Shown: piece after piece, positions 43,255 through 53,640 of the stretch
How positions within the stretch are numbered: position 1 is the stretch's first letter
Layout of the letters: each line of letters starts with the position of its first letter
Source: Saccharina japonica
Taxonomy: Eukaryota > Sar > Phaeophyceae > Laminariales > Laminariaceae
Length of the DNA: 64,000 nt
NCBI GenBank assembly: GCA_008828725.1
Contig: MEHQ01000176.1
Coordinates: 403,737 to 467,736, forward strand
Direction: 5' to 3'
The notes under the pieces: model-generated
Seen by the model: only the letters and a program-made list of their open reading frames with translations
What the model was told of the DNA's origin: nothing
Databases searched by the model: none
Made by a program: the position numbers and the translations under genes

Positions 43255-43440
43255 AGGAAAAGCGAATAAACTGGGTGCAGCTCGGTATCGGTCGACAAGT
43301 GATGAAAGGGCCGGAGTCTTCTCGCGACAACAATGCAAGGCGCGGGCCGTAGTAGGAATGAATTAGAAGATCCTACTGTGTTACCCCGGATTTGAGTAAC
43401 GACCAGGAAGTAAAAAACAAACAAGGGCGAAGACCATAAT
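43255..43440 (+). mobile_element. SINE 3' body (left arm)
   Basis: GTCGACAAGTGATGAAAGGG, CTTCTCGCGACAACAATGCA, then TTACCCCGGATTTGAGTAAC and AAGGGCGAAGACCATAATGG are the SINE body landmarks. The tRNA-like head is absent. Its counterpart is at 52,480-52,660. Confidence 0.6.
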
Positions 43441-43460
43441 GGCATGCAAAACCAAACACA

Positions 43461-43838
43461 GTGGAAGTAGGGTTGAAAGGGGTCTTACAGCTGAGAGAGG
43501 TGTGTATTCACTTGCACTTCAAGTTTGTAAACGACGAAACCAAAAACCATATATATGCCACAGGCAAAACAAGCAACACAATCCCCAACAGGCTCGCAGC
43601 CAACACAACAGCATCAATCCACCTCGAAGTCCATGGATCACGTGACGATCTGCTAACAGTCGTCAAAGCTCCTCGCACCGTCGGCACTACCCATAACCCA
43701 CACACATATCAGATCCTCATGAACGTGCGACAAAGGAAGATCCACCGGCCAGTGCAGCTTCTACTCTCACATGGGGTCGTGTATACTACTGGTATGTTGG
43801 GACAAGCGAGAGATGAGCAAAACATCTATATATGGTAG
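43461..43838 (+). CDS. Conserved ORF in the left palindrome arm
   Basis: A 125-codon frame starts at an in-frame ATG and reads ...IHLHFKFVNDETKNHIYATG..., then ...HLEVHGSRDDLLTVVKAPRT..., ending NIYIW at TAG. The right-arm copy (52,480-52,036, minus) keeps most of the same peptide (HLDVHGTRDDLLTVFKAPRT), with many third-position differences. It has lost 5 bases near the N-terminal third and is therefore frameshifted. So the left copy is the intact one. It may be a gene exon or part of an unknown element. No family recognised; no signal or membrane segment seen. Confidence 0.4.
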   Translation: MEVGLKGVLQLREVCIHLHFKFVNDETKNHIYATGKTSNTIPNRLAANTTASIHLEVHGSRDDLLTVVKAPRTVGTTHNPHTYQILMNVRQRKIHRPVQLLLSHGVVYTTGMLGQARDEQNIYIW

Positions 43839-44639
43839 CCTTGGGACAGCTGGGGGTCACCAGATATGGCTGCAACCACTGGGACATTAGCAGAGCCACG
43901 GGGACTAGCTTACCCTTGGAACAAGTAATTACCCTGTCCTATTTCAGCTCCAAGTACCCTTGAGACTTGACCCTCCAACCCGACCGGCCTGACTCTCTGT
44001 GTGCCGAGGGCTGAGACTCGTACTCTCGACGACCCTTGCATCGTACTGCTTTGTAAACGATTGAAGGGAAACCAGTATAGGTTCGCAGGCCATAATCCTC
44101 GGGCCTAGCTCCAATAACAAGTATACAAATTCAGTGTGTGCTCATACACGCCCCTCGCCGCCGAATGGGCAAAGTGAGGCAAAAACAATCAACGAAACGT
44201 GCGGAAAGTCTGATATTCGCGCGCTACAAGGTTCTGCAAACCTAGTAATAATGCGCCCTCACCTCGTTCTTGGTTGTGGCTCTGATGGTGATGCCTGTCT
44301 GTCGGGCTGTGTGTTTTCTGGATCGGATGCTCTTCTTGTGTACTGCTGCACGATGTGTATACTGATGCTGGGAACTGCGCTAGTCAGGAGTGATGTTGCG
44401 AAACAATAATCGAATCCATGCGACTTCACCTGGAATTTGTCAAACAATGAAAATAACGATTGTACTTCCAGTTATTGTGTGCGGTTGAAAGTATGGTCGT
44501 CAGTGGTTGTCAGTCGTCGTTGCCGTGAAAATCTCTGTAAGTTCATTGTTTTTACAAGGTGATACCCCGGGAAGCAAACAATAGCCACGCACCGAAGTGT
44601 TTTCGCAGTAAACGCAAAACATCAATCCCACAAGTATTG

Positions 44640-44915
44640 CCATCCGTGTTTTGGACCGCGAAATTTACCCGGGGGGGGGGGGTCAGGATTTGTTTTCGGG
44701 GGGTATTTGGGCACTAGAATGCTACCCGGCCATCACAAATATATCCTATATAAACCAGGTAGGGTATGTTACCCTGCAATGCCTCCTTCATGTGTGTGTT
44801 CTCAAAACCAAACCGATCGTTCGACCCGGCGACATTCAGCACACCCGGTGTCCGAACTGATTCTTCTTTCTAGAGGGATACGAGACCTGCGTTCACAAAC
44901 CTACCGTATATAACA
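44640..44915 (-). mobile_element. LINE 3'-terminus copy (left arm)
   Basis: The plus strand shows GTGTGTGTTCTCAAAACCAA, GACATTCAGCACACCCGGTG, TCCGAACTGATTCTTC and GTTCACAAACCTAC. This is the inverse of the LINE 3' end. The adjoining 44,640-44,700 G-run and GGTATTTGGGC pair with the right-arm duplication at 50,880-50,940. Confidence 0.5.
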
Positions 44916-45260
44916 CTGTATACCACACCCCCTCGGACAAATTTCAACGCTGAATTTCTCGACGACCTGTCGAGCGCCAACCCCAAGCGACCCGTCTATG
45001 GGAAGATCACGACGAGATGCTCTGAAGACCGCCTGTTTCGTTGTCTATGCCCTCTAGTTATGTATGGAGTAAATTGGATTTGAAATTCACCCCAAGGGGT
45101 GTGATATACACTGTCATATACGGTCACACACAGAGATGCAATATACATTGTACGGTAATGCCGTGAACGGGGTAGACCATACATAGCAATACATCTACTG
45201 TACGACAGACACAGTCTACATGTTCTAGCAATCAGATACATTGAAAGACAAAAAACGAAA

Positions 45261-45758
45261 GAAAAGGAAAATATGAAAGGAAAACAAAAGGTAGAGGCAA
45301 ATTACACAATAATGTATGTGTCGTGCCCCCCCTGAGATGCGACAGGCAATACGAAACATTGAAATAAAACACTACAACAAAAACAGAGCACCGGCTGGTT
45401 CAAGATGAACGACCCAAAACAGTTCAGACTCGGAAGTTTAATCTGTTCTCGGGAGATAGATCTTGAAGTTCTGCACACGTGTTCCATGGAGCACTCTTAG
45501 CCCGATGACTGTTTCTTTTTGTTTTAGTCAGATATATATATATATACATTTTGATTAGTATCTTTGCGCCAGAAGAATCGCAAATTCCCCACGAGCAAAT
45601 CGAACAAAACCAACACCGCCTCGACAGGTGCTGGTGCCCAAAGAACACATGTACAAAAGCTCAGCACCTATATTCAAAACACGGCGTAAACACTTACTTG
45701 GGTTTTTGTGCGGAAAACATGCGTAGTATTCAGTTGCCTGGTAATTTCACAGTTTCAG
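45261..45758. other. Palindrome spacer, left part, no gene
   Basis: Includes A-rich sequence resembling LINE 3' UTR (GTCGTGCCCCCCCTGAGATG near 45,323) and a (TA)n run at 45,531-45,547. Confidence 0.3.
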
Positions 45759-45902
45759 GATGTGAACGGTCGAATTGAAGGGATACTGGGCTCACCTCTA
45801 ACAGGCGCGGGTGGTGGGTATTCTAAACTCGAACGGGACAGAATAAGCCAGCTATCTACTAATCAATTTACTGGATTAACCAGAGCCACGTCAGCCATCT
45901 AG
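45759..45902 (+). CDS. Possible terminal exon, unknown
   Basis: After the acceptor-like TTTCACAGTTTCAG, the frame reads DVNGRIEGILGSPLTGAGGG, then ..KLERDRISQLSTNQFTGLTR.., ending at TAG (47 residues). Composition is clearly protein-like, with a glycine-rich turn. Upstream exons are not identified. Confidence 0.35.
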   Translation, partial: DVNGRIEGILGSPLTGAGGGYSKLERDRISQLSTNQFTGLTRATSAI

Positions 45903-46149
45903 CAACCCTATCTCCGAGATGGGCAAACTCACGCCGCACACAACAAGCGCGCAGTACGCAAACACAGCATCACTCAAGCGATAGTCATGCGACGATTGAC
46001 CTTCGATCTTGACATGGCCTTGACCCACGATTTACCCACTTCGTACCGCGCAAGGCGAATGAATATACATAATAACGTCCTCAAAGGTATCATTGCGATC
46101 CGTAGTCCAGGGGGCGAGAAGTTGCCTGCCGTGTCATGTGGTCTTCGTC

Positions 46150-46590
46150 CGTGCCATCGGAGAGGAATGAAGAGTTATTTTTCGTCTGTTTTCAACACAT
46201 CAGCTGCCGAATATATTGTTATCACAAGCCTGGCCAGAACCCGCCACGTATCACTCACCGAGGTGTGCGCACTGTAACACCAGTGTCGGTGGGAGCCTCT
46301 AACGAGCGCGATACGTTCAGAGTTTTCGACGCAGTCGCTGGGTTTGTCGATGGATGTCAAACATTAAAAATACTCTATTTCCTGCGATCAGCGAGGGATC
46401 AAGATTGTGTGTCGTCTGTTTTCTACACACCAGCGGGAAAATGTATTTTTGCCAAACTCCTGGCCGACCCACGCCATATATCACAGACCAAGGCGCGAGC
46501 CCTGTGACACTAGGGTCGGTCGGTGCCCTTAACCAGCGTGATCCGTTAATAGTTCATGACGGGGTCGTTGGTTTTTGTCGACCAACGCAT
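46150..46590. repeat. Diverged tandem duplication in the spacer
   Basis: 46,150-46,365 and 46,380-46,590 align: TCGTCTGTTTTC.ACACA, CTGGCC.(A/G)ACCC.CGCCA, then CAC(C/T)AG.GTCGGT.GG.GC and GCGTT/GGTTTGT.GA. Both copies read SSVF.T.A...I...LA..RH.S.T...AL then stop on plus. On minus, the second copy also supplies the end of the 46,546-46,947 ORF. Confidence 0.55.
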
Positions 46591-46947
46591 ACCGATGATT
46601 ACCATAACAGTTGTCTCCAGAACCTGCCAGAACACGAGTTTCATGAGTATTGCGCGGGCTTCGCCGGCGCACTCCATGTCCGCGTTGAGCGGTCCCGTGG
46701 CCGTGAAACGGTTGCCGACGGGGGTAGTGTTTGGTCCATTGAAAGGTGTTGAGGCGTTTTGTACTATTTTGGTTGACTTTGGCAAAGCACGGTATAGGCA
46801 ATGTGTAGCATACACGCAAAGGGCGACCGCAGGAAGAACGATACTGCTACTGCCGCCGTCCTCCTCCCGAATGGCCCAGCTGACGCCCTGCTTCTTTGCC
46901 GTGGCGTTTGGGCCCGCTATGCCAATAAATGATAACGAACCTTCGAT
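46546..46947 (-). CDS. Membrane-protein-like ORF, unknown
   Basis: The frame is open for 133 codons after a TAG, without an upstream ATG, so it is probably a terminal exon. It begins with glycine-rich text (FIGIAGPNATAKKQG). Next comes a hydrophobic segment (SIVLPAVALCVYATHCLYRA, a plausible membrane span) and a polar stretch with N-glycosylation-type NAT and NAS triplets. A second hydrophobic segment follows (LVFWQVLETTVMVIIGM), and the end is DPVMNY. Composition is convincingly protein-like. A plus-strand frame over the same bases is also open but reads less like a protein. Family not recognised. Confidence 0.4.
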   Translation of the reverse strand: MEGSLSFIGIAGPNATAKKQGVSWAIREEDGGSSSIVLPAVALCVYATHCLYRALPKSTKIVQNASTPFNGPNTTPVGNRFTATGPLNADMECAGEARAILMKLVFWQVLETTVMVIIGMRWSTKTNDPVMNY

Positions 46948-47009
46948 CTAATATAATTTCGTATTAATCTGTCCGTAAATGATATAAGCTGCTGCTACAT
47001 ACAGAAGGA

Positions 47010-48125
47010 TCATCGGGGGTAACCCCAAGCCAATGGAGCTTCCTTCTACCCAATGCCCGGCGCCATTTGAGCCCTTGCGGCCGGCACACTGCCCTCCGAC
47101 CTGCCGGCAAGGCGTGTCTATCCGGGCTGCAGAAAACACAGCAAGTCGGTCGTTCAGATGCGTGCACCAGAAAATTGATCGGGCTCGAGCCAGCATCTCG
47201 GCCCAACGAAACCAGGGTCGGCAGGCACCCCACGACCCACGGGTCCATTTTAACGTTGGCCGTTTCACATTTCGATGCTTGCATCGCCCGCGGAGTCAAC
47301 GTGCTCGTACTTGTACGGTGCTACTACCGTTGTAAGAAACTTGCAAAATACGAGTATTCGTACCAAAATATCTCTAATATCGATTCGCGGATCAGGGTGG
47401 GAAACTCACGCAGATTCTTCTGCTTGCAGGCGCAACTCGTGCTCGACCTAGGGGAGAGGGGTGCACGAGACATTTAACGTGGCTATTGTGCTCTACTAGA
47501 GGGTTGGCGGAGAGCAATCGGCGATACAAATGGTCTCGCCCTCCGGAGGTGGGGCTGCCCTCTGTCCAGATTCGCCAACAGAGAGATGTGCCCCAAACAT
47601 CTCAATAAAGTAGGTCAAGGATCGACTACGAAGAGATGCACGTTCTCCCCCAGCCGGGCACCCACCACCAGCTGCAGCGTCTCACGTGGCCCCCCTGACC
47701 TCGGGAGACGGCCTCAAGCCATCGCAGCGGAAACGAAGCCTCCAGCCTCGAGGTGTCAGCCTCTGACTTTGAGAGGATCCTGAACATTCTACCGACGCGC
47801 CGCGATTCCACTCACTTCTGGTACGAACGAGTACGGGCATATTGACCCCGCAAGCGATGCAAACATCGACATATGAAACGGTCAACGTTACAATGACCTC
47901 GTGGGTCGTGGGGTGCCTGTCAACCCTGGTTTCGCTGGGCCGAGATGCTGGCTCGAGCCCCATTAATTTTCGGGTGGACGCATCTGGACAACCGACTTGC
48001 TGCGTTTTTTACAGTTCGGAAAGGCACGCCTTGCCGGCAGGTCGGAGCGCAGTGTTGGCCGGCCACAAGAGCTCAAATGACTCTGGCATTGGGTAAAGGG
48101 GAGCTCTATTTACTTGTGTTGGCGA
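47010..48125. repeat. Inverted repeat nested in the palindrome spacer
   Basis: The left arm 47,010-47,320 is inverted at 47,815-48,125. Shared landmarks are CTGCCGGCAAGGCGTG, CAAGTCGGTCGT, GGCTCGAGCCAGCATCTCGG and GGCACCCCACGACCCA. Both arms can be read as SWVVGCL.TLVSLGRDAGSS (minus strand left, plus strand right), a frame kept in both copies. The loop (47,321-47,814) has no gene. Confidence 0.7.
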
Positions 48126-48239
48126 GCAGGCCTTGTGTGTCGTCAGATCGATTGGTGGGGCAAAATAACTTTGAGGTGTAGATACGTACCGTCATACTGG
48201 GCTGTTCGTTTTTGTTTGTGATTCTACACAAACAAATTA

Positions 48240-49710
48240 AAATCGAAATTCTTCAATTTTTCGGGTTTTCTCACATGACTATGCCTGTAGTTCATGCACT
48301 AGTCGACGCACTGAGTGTCTTCTGTTTGTTTCGAGAGAGATATGACCGATCCAATATCCAAAAACATATAAAGGCGACCAACACTAGGACACGAATAATA
48401 ACTATCAGCAGGGCCGACACCCAATGCATAATAACGTACTACGGCTCTAATAAAAGGTTGAAAAATCAGCGTAAACTTATCAAAACTGGGGGGAGCATCG
48501 AAAAACTGCCGCTGTTTTCGTAATGACTTGTATTTATGAATCGCATCGAGTTTTTGAAATATGTCTTGACGGGCGGCGAATTGGGTATCGAAACTTACAT
48601 TTTCCTACCCTTTTCAGCACTGTCTCCACCAAATTTCATCTGGATCGAAAAACACGTTTTTTAATACGAATGTAAACAAACTGGTGTTTATGAGTATTCG
48701 CGGACATCTCGGCCACAGATCTAGTCGGGGAAAAACAAAGTCTAAAACTTTTCACATATATGTAGCTTTTTCCACCAGTCAGGATTAGTCATTCCAGTTT
48801 CTGCAACGATATCGCAGTGGTTCGCGAGATACGAAATTAGGGATGTTTCCACGTTTTATCGCTGGCCCGGCTCGTACCTTGATATACTACTCATATCACG
48901 ATTGTCGGCCAGCGACTTCGCGTTTGCGCCGACGTCAATATTGCCAGGTTCGTACAATGTTCACGTGATTTGTAAGCATATTGTACCCACTGCTATTATA
49001 CAGCCACACACGCACACTGTGCGGAGATATGTGGATTAAGGGAGCAGTACCGAAGTGAGGCACATACGGTTTGGTGTCTTTTATGATTTAGCCTTATGGT
49101 ATTTAGCGGGGATAGTTTAAGCCAATATTCTTAATCACAAACACCCGTGTCTGAGGCAAAATCGAACGAATTGCCAGGGTATTTGTGAACTTGGATTCTG
49201 TTATTACTGGCGATCGAGAACTACAGGACACCACAAATAATGAAAAATCAGCGACAATCACAGTGATTCCGATTGAAGTTGATCCATGTACTATGAAGGT
49301 TGGCTATGCGGCGTGGAGCGAGTAAACACTAGTTTGGCAAATATACAGAAAGGGATCCGCTTGTGAGACATTGGGCAAGAGTCGTTACGTGACCCAGACC
49401 AACGATTTCTGACAACGCGTAACGGGCTTGAGTTTACCGCTTGCATCCAGCGCCAATCGTCTTAGATGTGCATCAGTAGGGTACACTTTGAAGGAAGAGG
49501 CTCAATATGTTGTGTTGGTCGATATCTCTTCATCGTCCTCGGCATGATCGCTTCTGACGTGCATCCACGTTTTTCGTTCAAAAATGCCAGTAATATTTTT
49601 ATCGCCCAAACCACGGAGCCCACTCGGCCCTGAAAAACTTCCAAGCTTAGTGGTGTATGGTTGGCTTAGGCTTAGTGCCGGAGGTATAACCCGCTGTGCC
49701 AAAAGGGTCC
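48240..49710. repeat. Segment duplicated (inverted) at 1-1,690
   Basis: Partner of the left window end. It contains the plus-strand frame VVHALVDALSVFCLFRERYD (48,290-48,350) and, on minus, the coding segment 49,695-49,502, both having degenerate partners at the left end. Otherwise non-coding. Confidence 0.7.
49502..49695 (-). CDS. Probable terminal exon, unknown
   Basis: After TTGGCACAG the minus strand reads RVIPPALSLSQPYTTKLGSF, then ..GLRGLGDKNITGIFERKTWM.. and ..SDHAEDDEEISTNTTY, ending at TGA. The acidic tail and non-repetitive text look like protein. A decayed copy lies at 1-230. The exon proposed next upstream on this strand is 49,970-49,792, but the phase across the roughly 99-base interval does not fit cleanly with the obvious GT/AG pair. 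Confidence 0.35.
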
Positions 49711-49791
49711 GGTGGGCCATCATTGTCATAGTTAGGGCGCCGACATCGGTCTACAGTTACCAGTCATACATTCGATTCCGCCGAACGATTA

Positions 49792-49970
49792 CCCCAACTT
49801 CTGTGTCCGGCAATGGCCTCCACGGCATACCAATCGCCCTTATGTGCGGCATAAAACAGCCAGATAAGAGGTAGCTGGTGATATATCTCAGGGAAGAACG
49901 AAGAGACTGGCTTTACATCATGCGTGGTGTACAACGCCGGGGGGTCCTCATCGACGAACATCGAGGTCCC
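49792..49970 (-). CDS. Probable exon, unknown
   Basis: The minus-strand frame reads MFVDEDPPALYTTHDVKPVS, then ..PEIYHQLPLIWLFYAAHKGD.. and ..AVEAIAGHRSW, meeting GGGTAATC, a possible donor. Protein-like composition. Together with 49,695-49,502 it may form one gene. No family recognised. Confidence 0.35.
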
Positions 49971-50559
49971 AAGTTAGTTTTTTGGGAATACTGATTAGTA
50001 GGTTAGTGTATTGTTTGTAAATCATCTTAGAGTACGTGTTATTATTGTGACCGTTGCAACTTTCGGCAAGGGGGAGCTCGAGGATGGACCCCACCATATT
50101 TCGGAGCTAACCTCGAACCCCACACAAGCTGGCTTTCTCGGCCTCCTCCGCACGTACTCCCAATACATCACACGAGTTCCATCTTGTAACCGTGACCTCC
50201 GCATGAGCTGCAAATATCTTCAATCGCTACTCGTAGCGTAAGACGCAATGTCGTGCACGAAGCCCGGCTTGCCTCGCGGAGAGGGTGATGGAGCCTCGGG
50301 GTTGCACGAAGAAGATAGAAAATGTTGTTTACAAATATATGTTATCCAGTAGAAAGAAGAAGTACGAGTTTGATAAGTTGTATACGTTGTTGTGAATCCC
50401 ATCGGGATTAATCCAGAACCAAACATACCGTCGCAGGCATGTTTCCACCAGGGTAATATACTGAGAACCTACCACGTCAACATCTTCATCCAATAGAATG
50501 CTCCCATTTATAATACGAAATTCTCCTATACTACTCGTACGTGAATCATACATCCGTAG
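49971..50559. other. Palindrome spacer, right part, no gene
   Basis: A plus-strand frame (50,011-50,241) and a minus frame overlap and neither is favoured. No repeat boundary other than the arm start. Confidence 0.3.
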
Positions 50560-50689
50560 TATACATGAACATACCGTTTATCAGGCAGACTGCAAGTACT
50601 CGATCGCACAGTGTCTGCTGTACAGGTATTGCTATGTATGGTCTACCCCGTTCACAACATTACCGTACAATGTATATAGCATATCTGTG

Positions 50690-50830
50690 TCGTAGTTTTG
50701 TGAGCGCAGATCTCGTATCCCTGTAGGATGAAGAATCAGTTCGGACACCGGGTGTGCTGAATGTCGCCGGGTAGAACGATCGGTTTGGTTTTAAGAACAC
50801 ACATGAAGGAGGCATTACAGAGTAATATAC
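50690..50830 (+). mobile_element. LINE 3'-terminus copy (right arm)
   Basis: TCTGTGTCGTAGTTTTGTGA, GATGAAGAATCAGTTCGGAC, ACCGGGTGTGCTGAATGTCG and AAGAACACACATGAAGG follow the LINE 3' end. Inverted counterpart at 44,765-44,915. Confidence 0.5.
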
Positions 50831-50843
50831 GCTCGTACCCCCA

Positions 50844-51414
50844 ACCTGGTTTTTATAGGATTTATATGTGATGGCCGGGTAGCACTCTACTGCCCAAATG
50901 CCCCCCAAAAACAAAACCTGACCCCCCCGGGTACATTCGCGGGCCAAAACACGGATGGCAATATTTGTGGGATGTCTTTATTGATTTGTTGTGTCTACTG
51001 CGGAAACGTCAGTGCGTGGCTATTGTTTACTGCCCGGGGTATCACCTTGTCAAAACAATGAACTTACAGCAATACTCACGACGACGACGACGACGACGAC
51101 GACTGACAACCCCTGACGACCATAGTTTTCCTACCTGGTTTGTATAGGATTTATATGTGATGGCCGGGTAGCACTCTACTGCCCAAATGCCCCCCAAAAA
51201 CAAAACCTGACCCCCCCGGGTACATTACGCGGGCCAAAACACGGATGGCAATATTTGTGGGATGTCTTTATTGATTTGTTGTGTCTACTGCGGAAACGTC
51301 AGTGCGTGGCTATTGTTTACTGCCCGGGGTATCACCTTGTCAAAACAATCAACTTACAGCAATACTCACGACGACGACGACGACGACTGACAACCCCTGA
51401 CGACCATACTTTTA
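50844..51414. repeat. 289-bp tandem duplication with (GAC)n
   Basis: Two nearly identical units (50,844-51,132 and 51,133-51,414), each starting ACCTGGTTT.TATAGGATTT and ending CTGACGACCATA.TTTT. They differ mainly in the length of the GAC run (51,078-51,104 versus 51,368-51,387). The left arm has one copy, so this arose after the palindrome. Confidence 0.85.
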
Positions 51415-52035
51415 ACCGCACATAATAACTGGAAGTACATTCGTTTATTTCAATGTTTGACTAATTCCAGGCGAAGTGGCATATATTCGATTATTTGTTC
51501 GCCACATCACTCCTGACCAGCGCAACCCCCAGGATCAGTATACACTTCGTGCAGCAGTACACAAGAAAGGCACCCGATCCAAAATCATTGCAAGCATTGA
51601 TATACGAAAATATTGGAGGGGAGAAAACACACAGCCCGACAGACAGGCATCACCAACAGAGACACAATCGACAACGAGGTGAGGGCGCACTAGTAGGTTC
51701 GCAGAACCTTGTAGCTCGCGGGTAACAGAGCCTCTGCAATTTCCGTTGAGTCGTTTTGCTTCACTTTGCCCATTCGGCGTCGGGGGGGGGGGCTGTATGA
51801 GCAAACACTGACTTTTATAGTAGTTGTTATTGGAGCTAGACCCAAGGATTATGGCCTGCAAACCTATGCTGGTTTCCCTTCAATCGTTTACACAGCAGTA
51901 CGGTGCAAGGGTCGTCGAGAGTACGAGTCCCAGCCCTCGGGACGCAGAGAGTCGTGCCGGTCGTGTTGGAGGGTCAAGCCTCAAGGGTACTTGGAGCTGA
52001 AATAGGACAGGGGCATTACTTGTACCAGGGGTACG

Positions 52036-52480
52036 CTAGTCCCAGTGGTGGCAGTCATATCGGATGACCCCCAGCTGTCCCAAGGCTACCATATATGTAT
52101 TTTGCTCATCCCTTGCTTGTCGCAACATACCAGTAGTATACACAACACAATGTAAGAGTAGAAGCTGCCCTGGCCGGTGGATCTTCCCTTGTCGCACGTT
52201 TATGAGGATCTGATATGTGTGTTTGTTATCGCTAGTGCCGAGGGTACGAGGAGCTTTGAATACTGTTAGCAGATCGTCGCGTGTTCCATGGACGTCGAGG
52301 TGGATTGGTGCTGTTGTGTTGATTGCGAGCCTGTTGGGGGATGTGTCGCTTGTTTTGCCTGTGGCATGTGGTTTTTCGTTTCGTCGTTTACAAACTTGAA
52401 GTACAAGTGAATAGACACCTCTCTCAGCTGTACGACCCCTTTGAACCCTACTTCTACTGTGTTTTGTTTCGCATGCCATT
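52036..52480 (-). pseudogene. Frameshifted right-arm copy of the 43,461 ORF
   Basis: It carries the same peptide, including HLDVHGTRDDLLTVFKAPRT and QILINVRQGKIHRP. Relative to the left copy, 5 bases are missing after KFVNDETKNH, shifting the frame. A substitute 147-codon frame arises from another upstream ATG. Most differences from the left copy are single bases. Confidence 0.5.
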
Positions 52481-52660
52481 ATTTTCTTCGCCCTTCTTTT
52501 CGTTTTACTTCCTGGTCATAACTCAAATCCGGGGTGACATAGTAGGCTCTTCTAATTCATTCCTACTACGGCGCGCGCCTTGCATTGTTGTCGCGAGAAG
52601 ACTCCGGCCCTTTTATCACTTGTCGACTGATATCGAGCCGCACCCAGAATATTCGCTTTT
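52480..52660 (-). mobile_element. SINE 3' body (right arm)
   Basis: Inverse of 43,255-43,440, with CTTCGCCCTTCTTTTCGTTT, CATAACTCAAATCCGGGGTG and CTTGTCGACTGATATCG. Confidence 0.6.
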
Positions 52661-53279
52661 CCTCCTATTTTCTTCAAACAATTACTCAAAACGTACGGCC
52701 CACGCGGGATCCCATCTCCAGCACGAACTCGTAGTAGAGGGCTTCCTTTTGGCGTCATCCTGCTGATCATTCTAGCCGTCGACATGAAGCACACCCCGTG
52801 GCCGTAGCGATTCGTCTATCCTACATACACGTTGGTCACTAATCAACGACGTAGAGAAACAACGGGAAAAAACAAATATCAAATGTGGAAACAAATACTT
52901 TTAACTGAAAGGACGGGCAAAATGAAGCGAAATAAAAGGACCCTCCAGACAGCTGCAGCAGTTTGTGGTACCAGTAGCATGAACAGATTATACCTACTAG
53001 TCTGCTGTTTGTTCCTGTTTTCGTTCACCTTGCCCCACTGCGGAAGATGCGTTAGGCGATATAAAACAAAGAGAAACCAAAACGTGCCCGTCCACCACCA
53101 ACGGAACCAGACTTCTTTGACACGGATGATAACAAAAAAAACATACATACATACTGTAAGACACAACAAAAAACAAAACGGCCGGAGGATCGAGAGCTAA
53201 AAACGAAACACATTATCACGCTCGAAGCAGCTGCAGCAGTTGTCGGTACGAGTAGCATAGATGTTCCACCAATTATCAG

Positions 53280-53640
53280 CTTTATTAACAGTCGGCCTGG
53301 TGTCTTGCTACCCTGTCTGCCGTCTCCTTCCTAGTTTTGTCCAACGCGGCTTTCTATCTACCGCCACTGTTGCCCTCCCCTGCTCCCATTCCCCGAGTGG
53401 CATTTCCTTCTGCTCCTCTTGATGCCCCCCCCATCGTTTCCCCGTTCCCTTGGACACCACCCACAACGGATGCGCGGTGCTGCCTACTCAGCTTTGCCAC
53501 ATGCTTGCGCCACTTGGTATTGATCCGCTTGGCTACCTCGAACACTCTCCGATGCACTTTACCAGCAGTTCGGGCTGCGGTGTACAACAACGTGGTCTCA
53601 ATTCCAAACACCTTTGGGGAGTGGCAGTCCACTGTAACAC
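53280..53640 (-). pseudogene. LINE ORF 3' fragment (right arm)
   Basis: The minus strand reads VFGIETTLLYTAARTAGKVH, then ..LSRQHRASVVGGVQGN.., and continues to AAACTAGGAAGGAGACGGCA and a CAGGCCGACTG end. It pairs with 42,190-42,560. Confidence 0.65.

Larger units (their letters stand above)
39590..45260. repeat. Left arm of the 17-kb imperfect palindrome
   Basis: It matches the right arm (50,560-56,490) in reverse complement over nearly its full length. Anchor pairs: 39,597-39,660/56,485-56,420; 39,690-39,900/56,395-56,185; 40,400-40,620/55,690-55,480; 41,360-41,590/54,500-54,225; 41,690-41,860/54,145-53,975; 42,190-42,560/53,640-53,280; 43,440-43,840/52,480-52,080; 44,130-44,410/51,840-51,490; 45,090-45,230/50,690-50,570. 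Identity in well-aligned parts looks like 80-90 percent by eye, with many indels. So it is an old duplication, not an assembly reflection. Confidence 0.85.

Noticed and set aside
46556-46951. 131-codon plus-strand frame
   Set aside because: Antisense to the minus-strand membrane-like ORF, which has clearer hydrophobic spans and composition. Kept only as an alternative.
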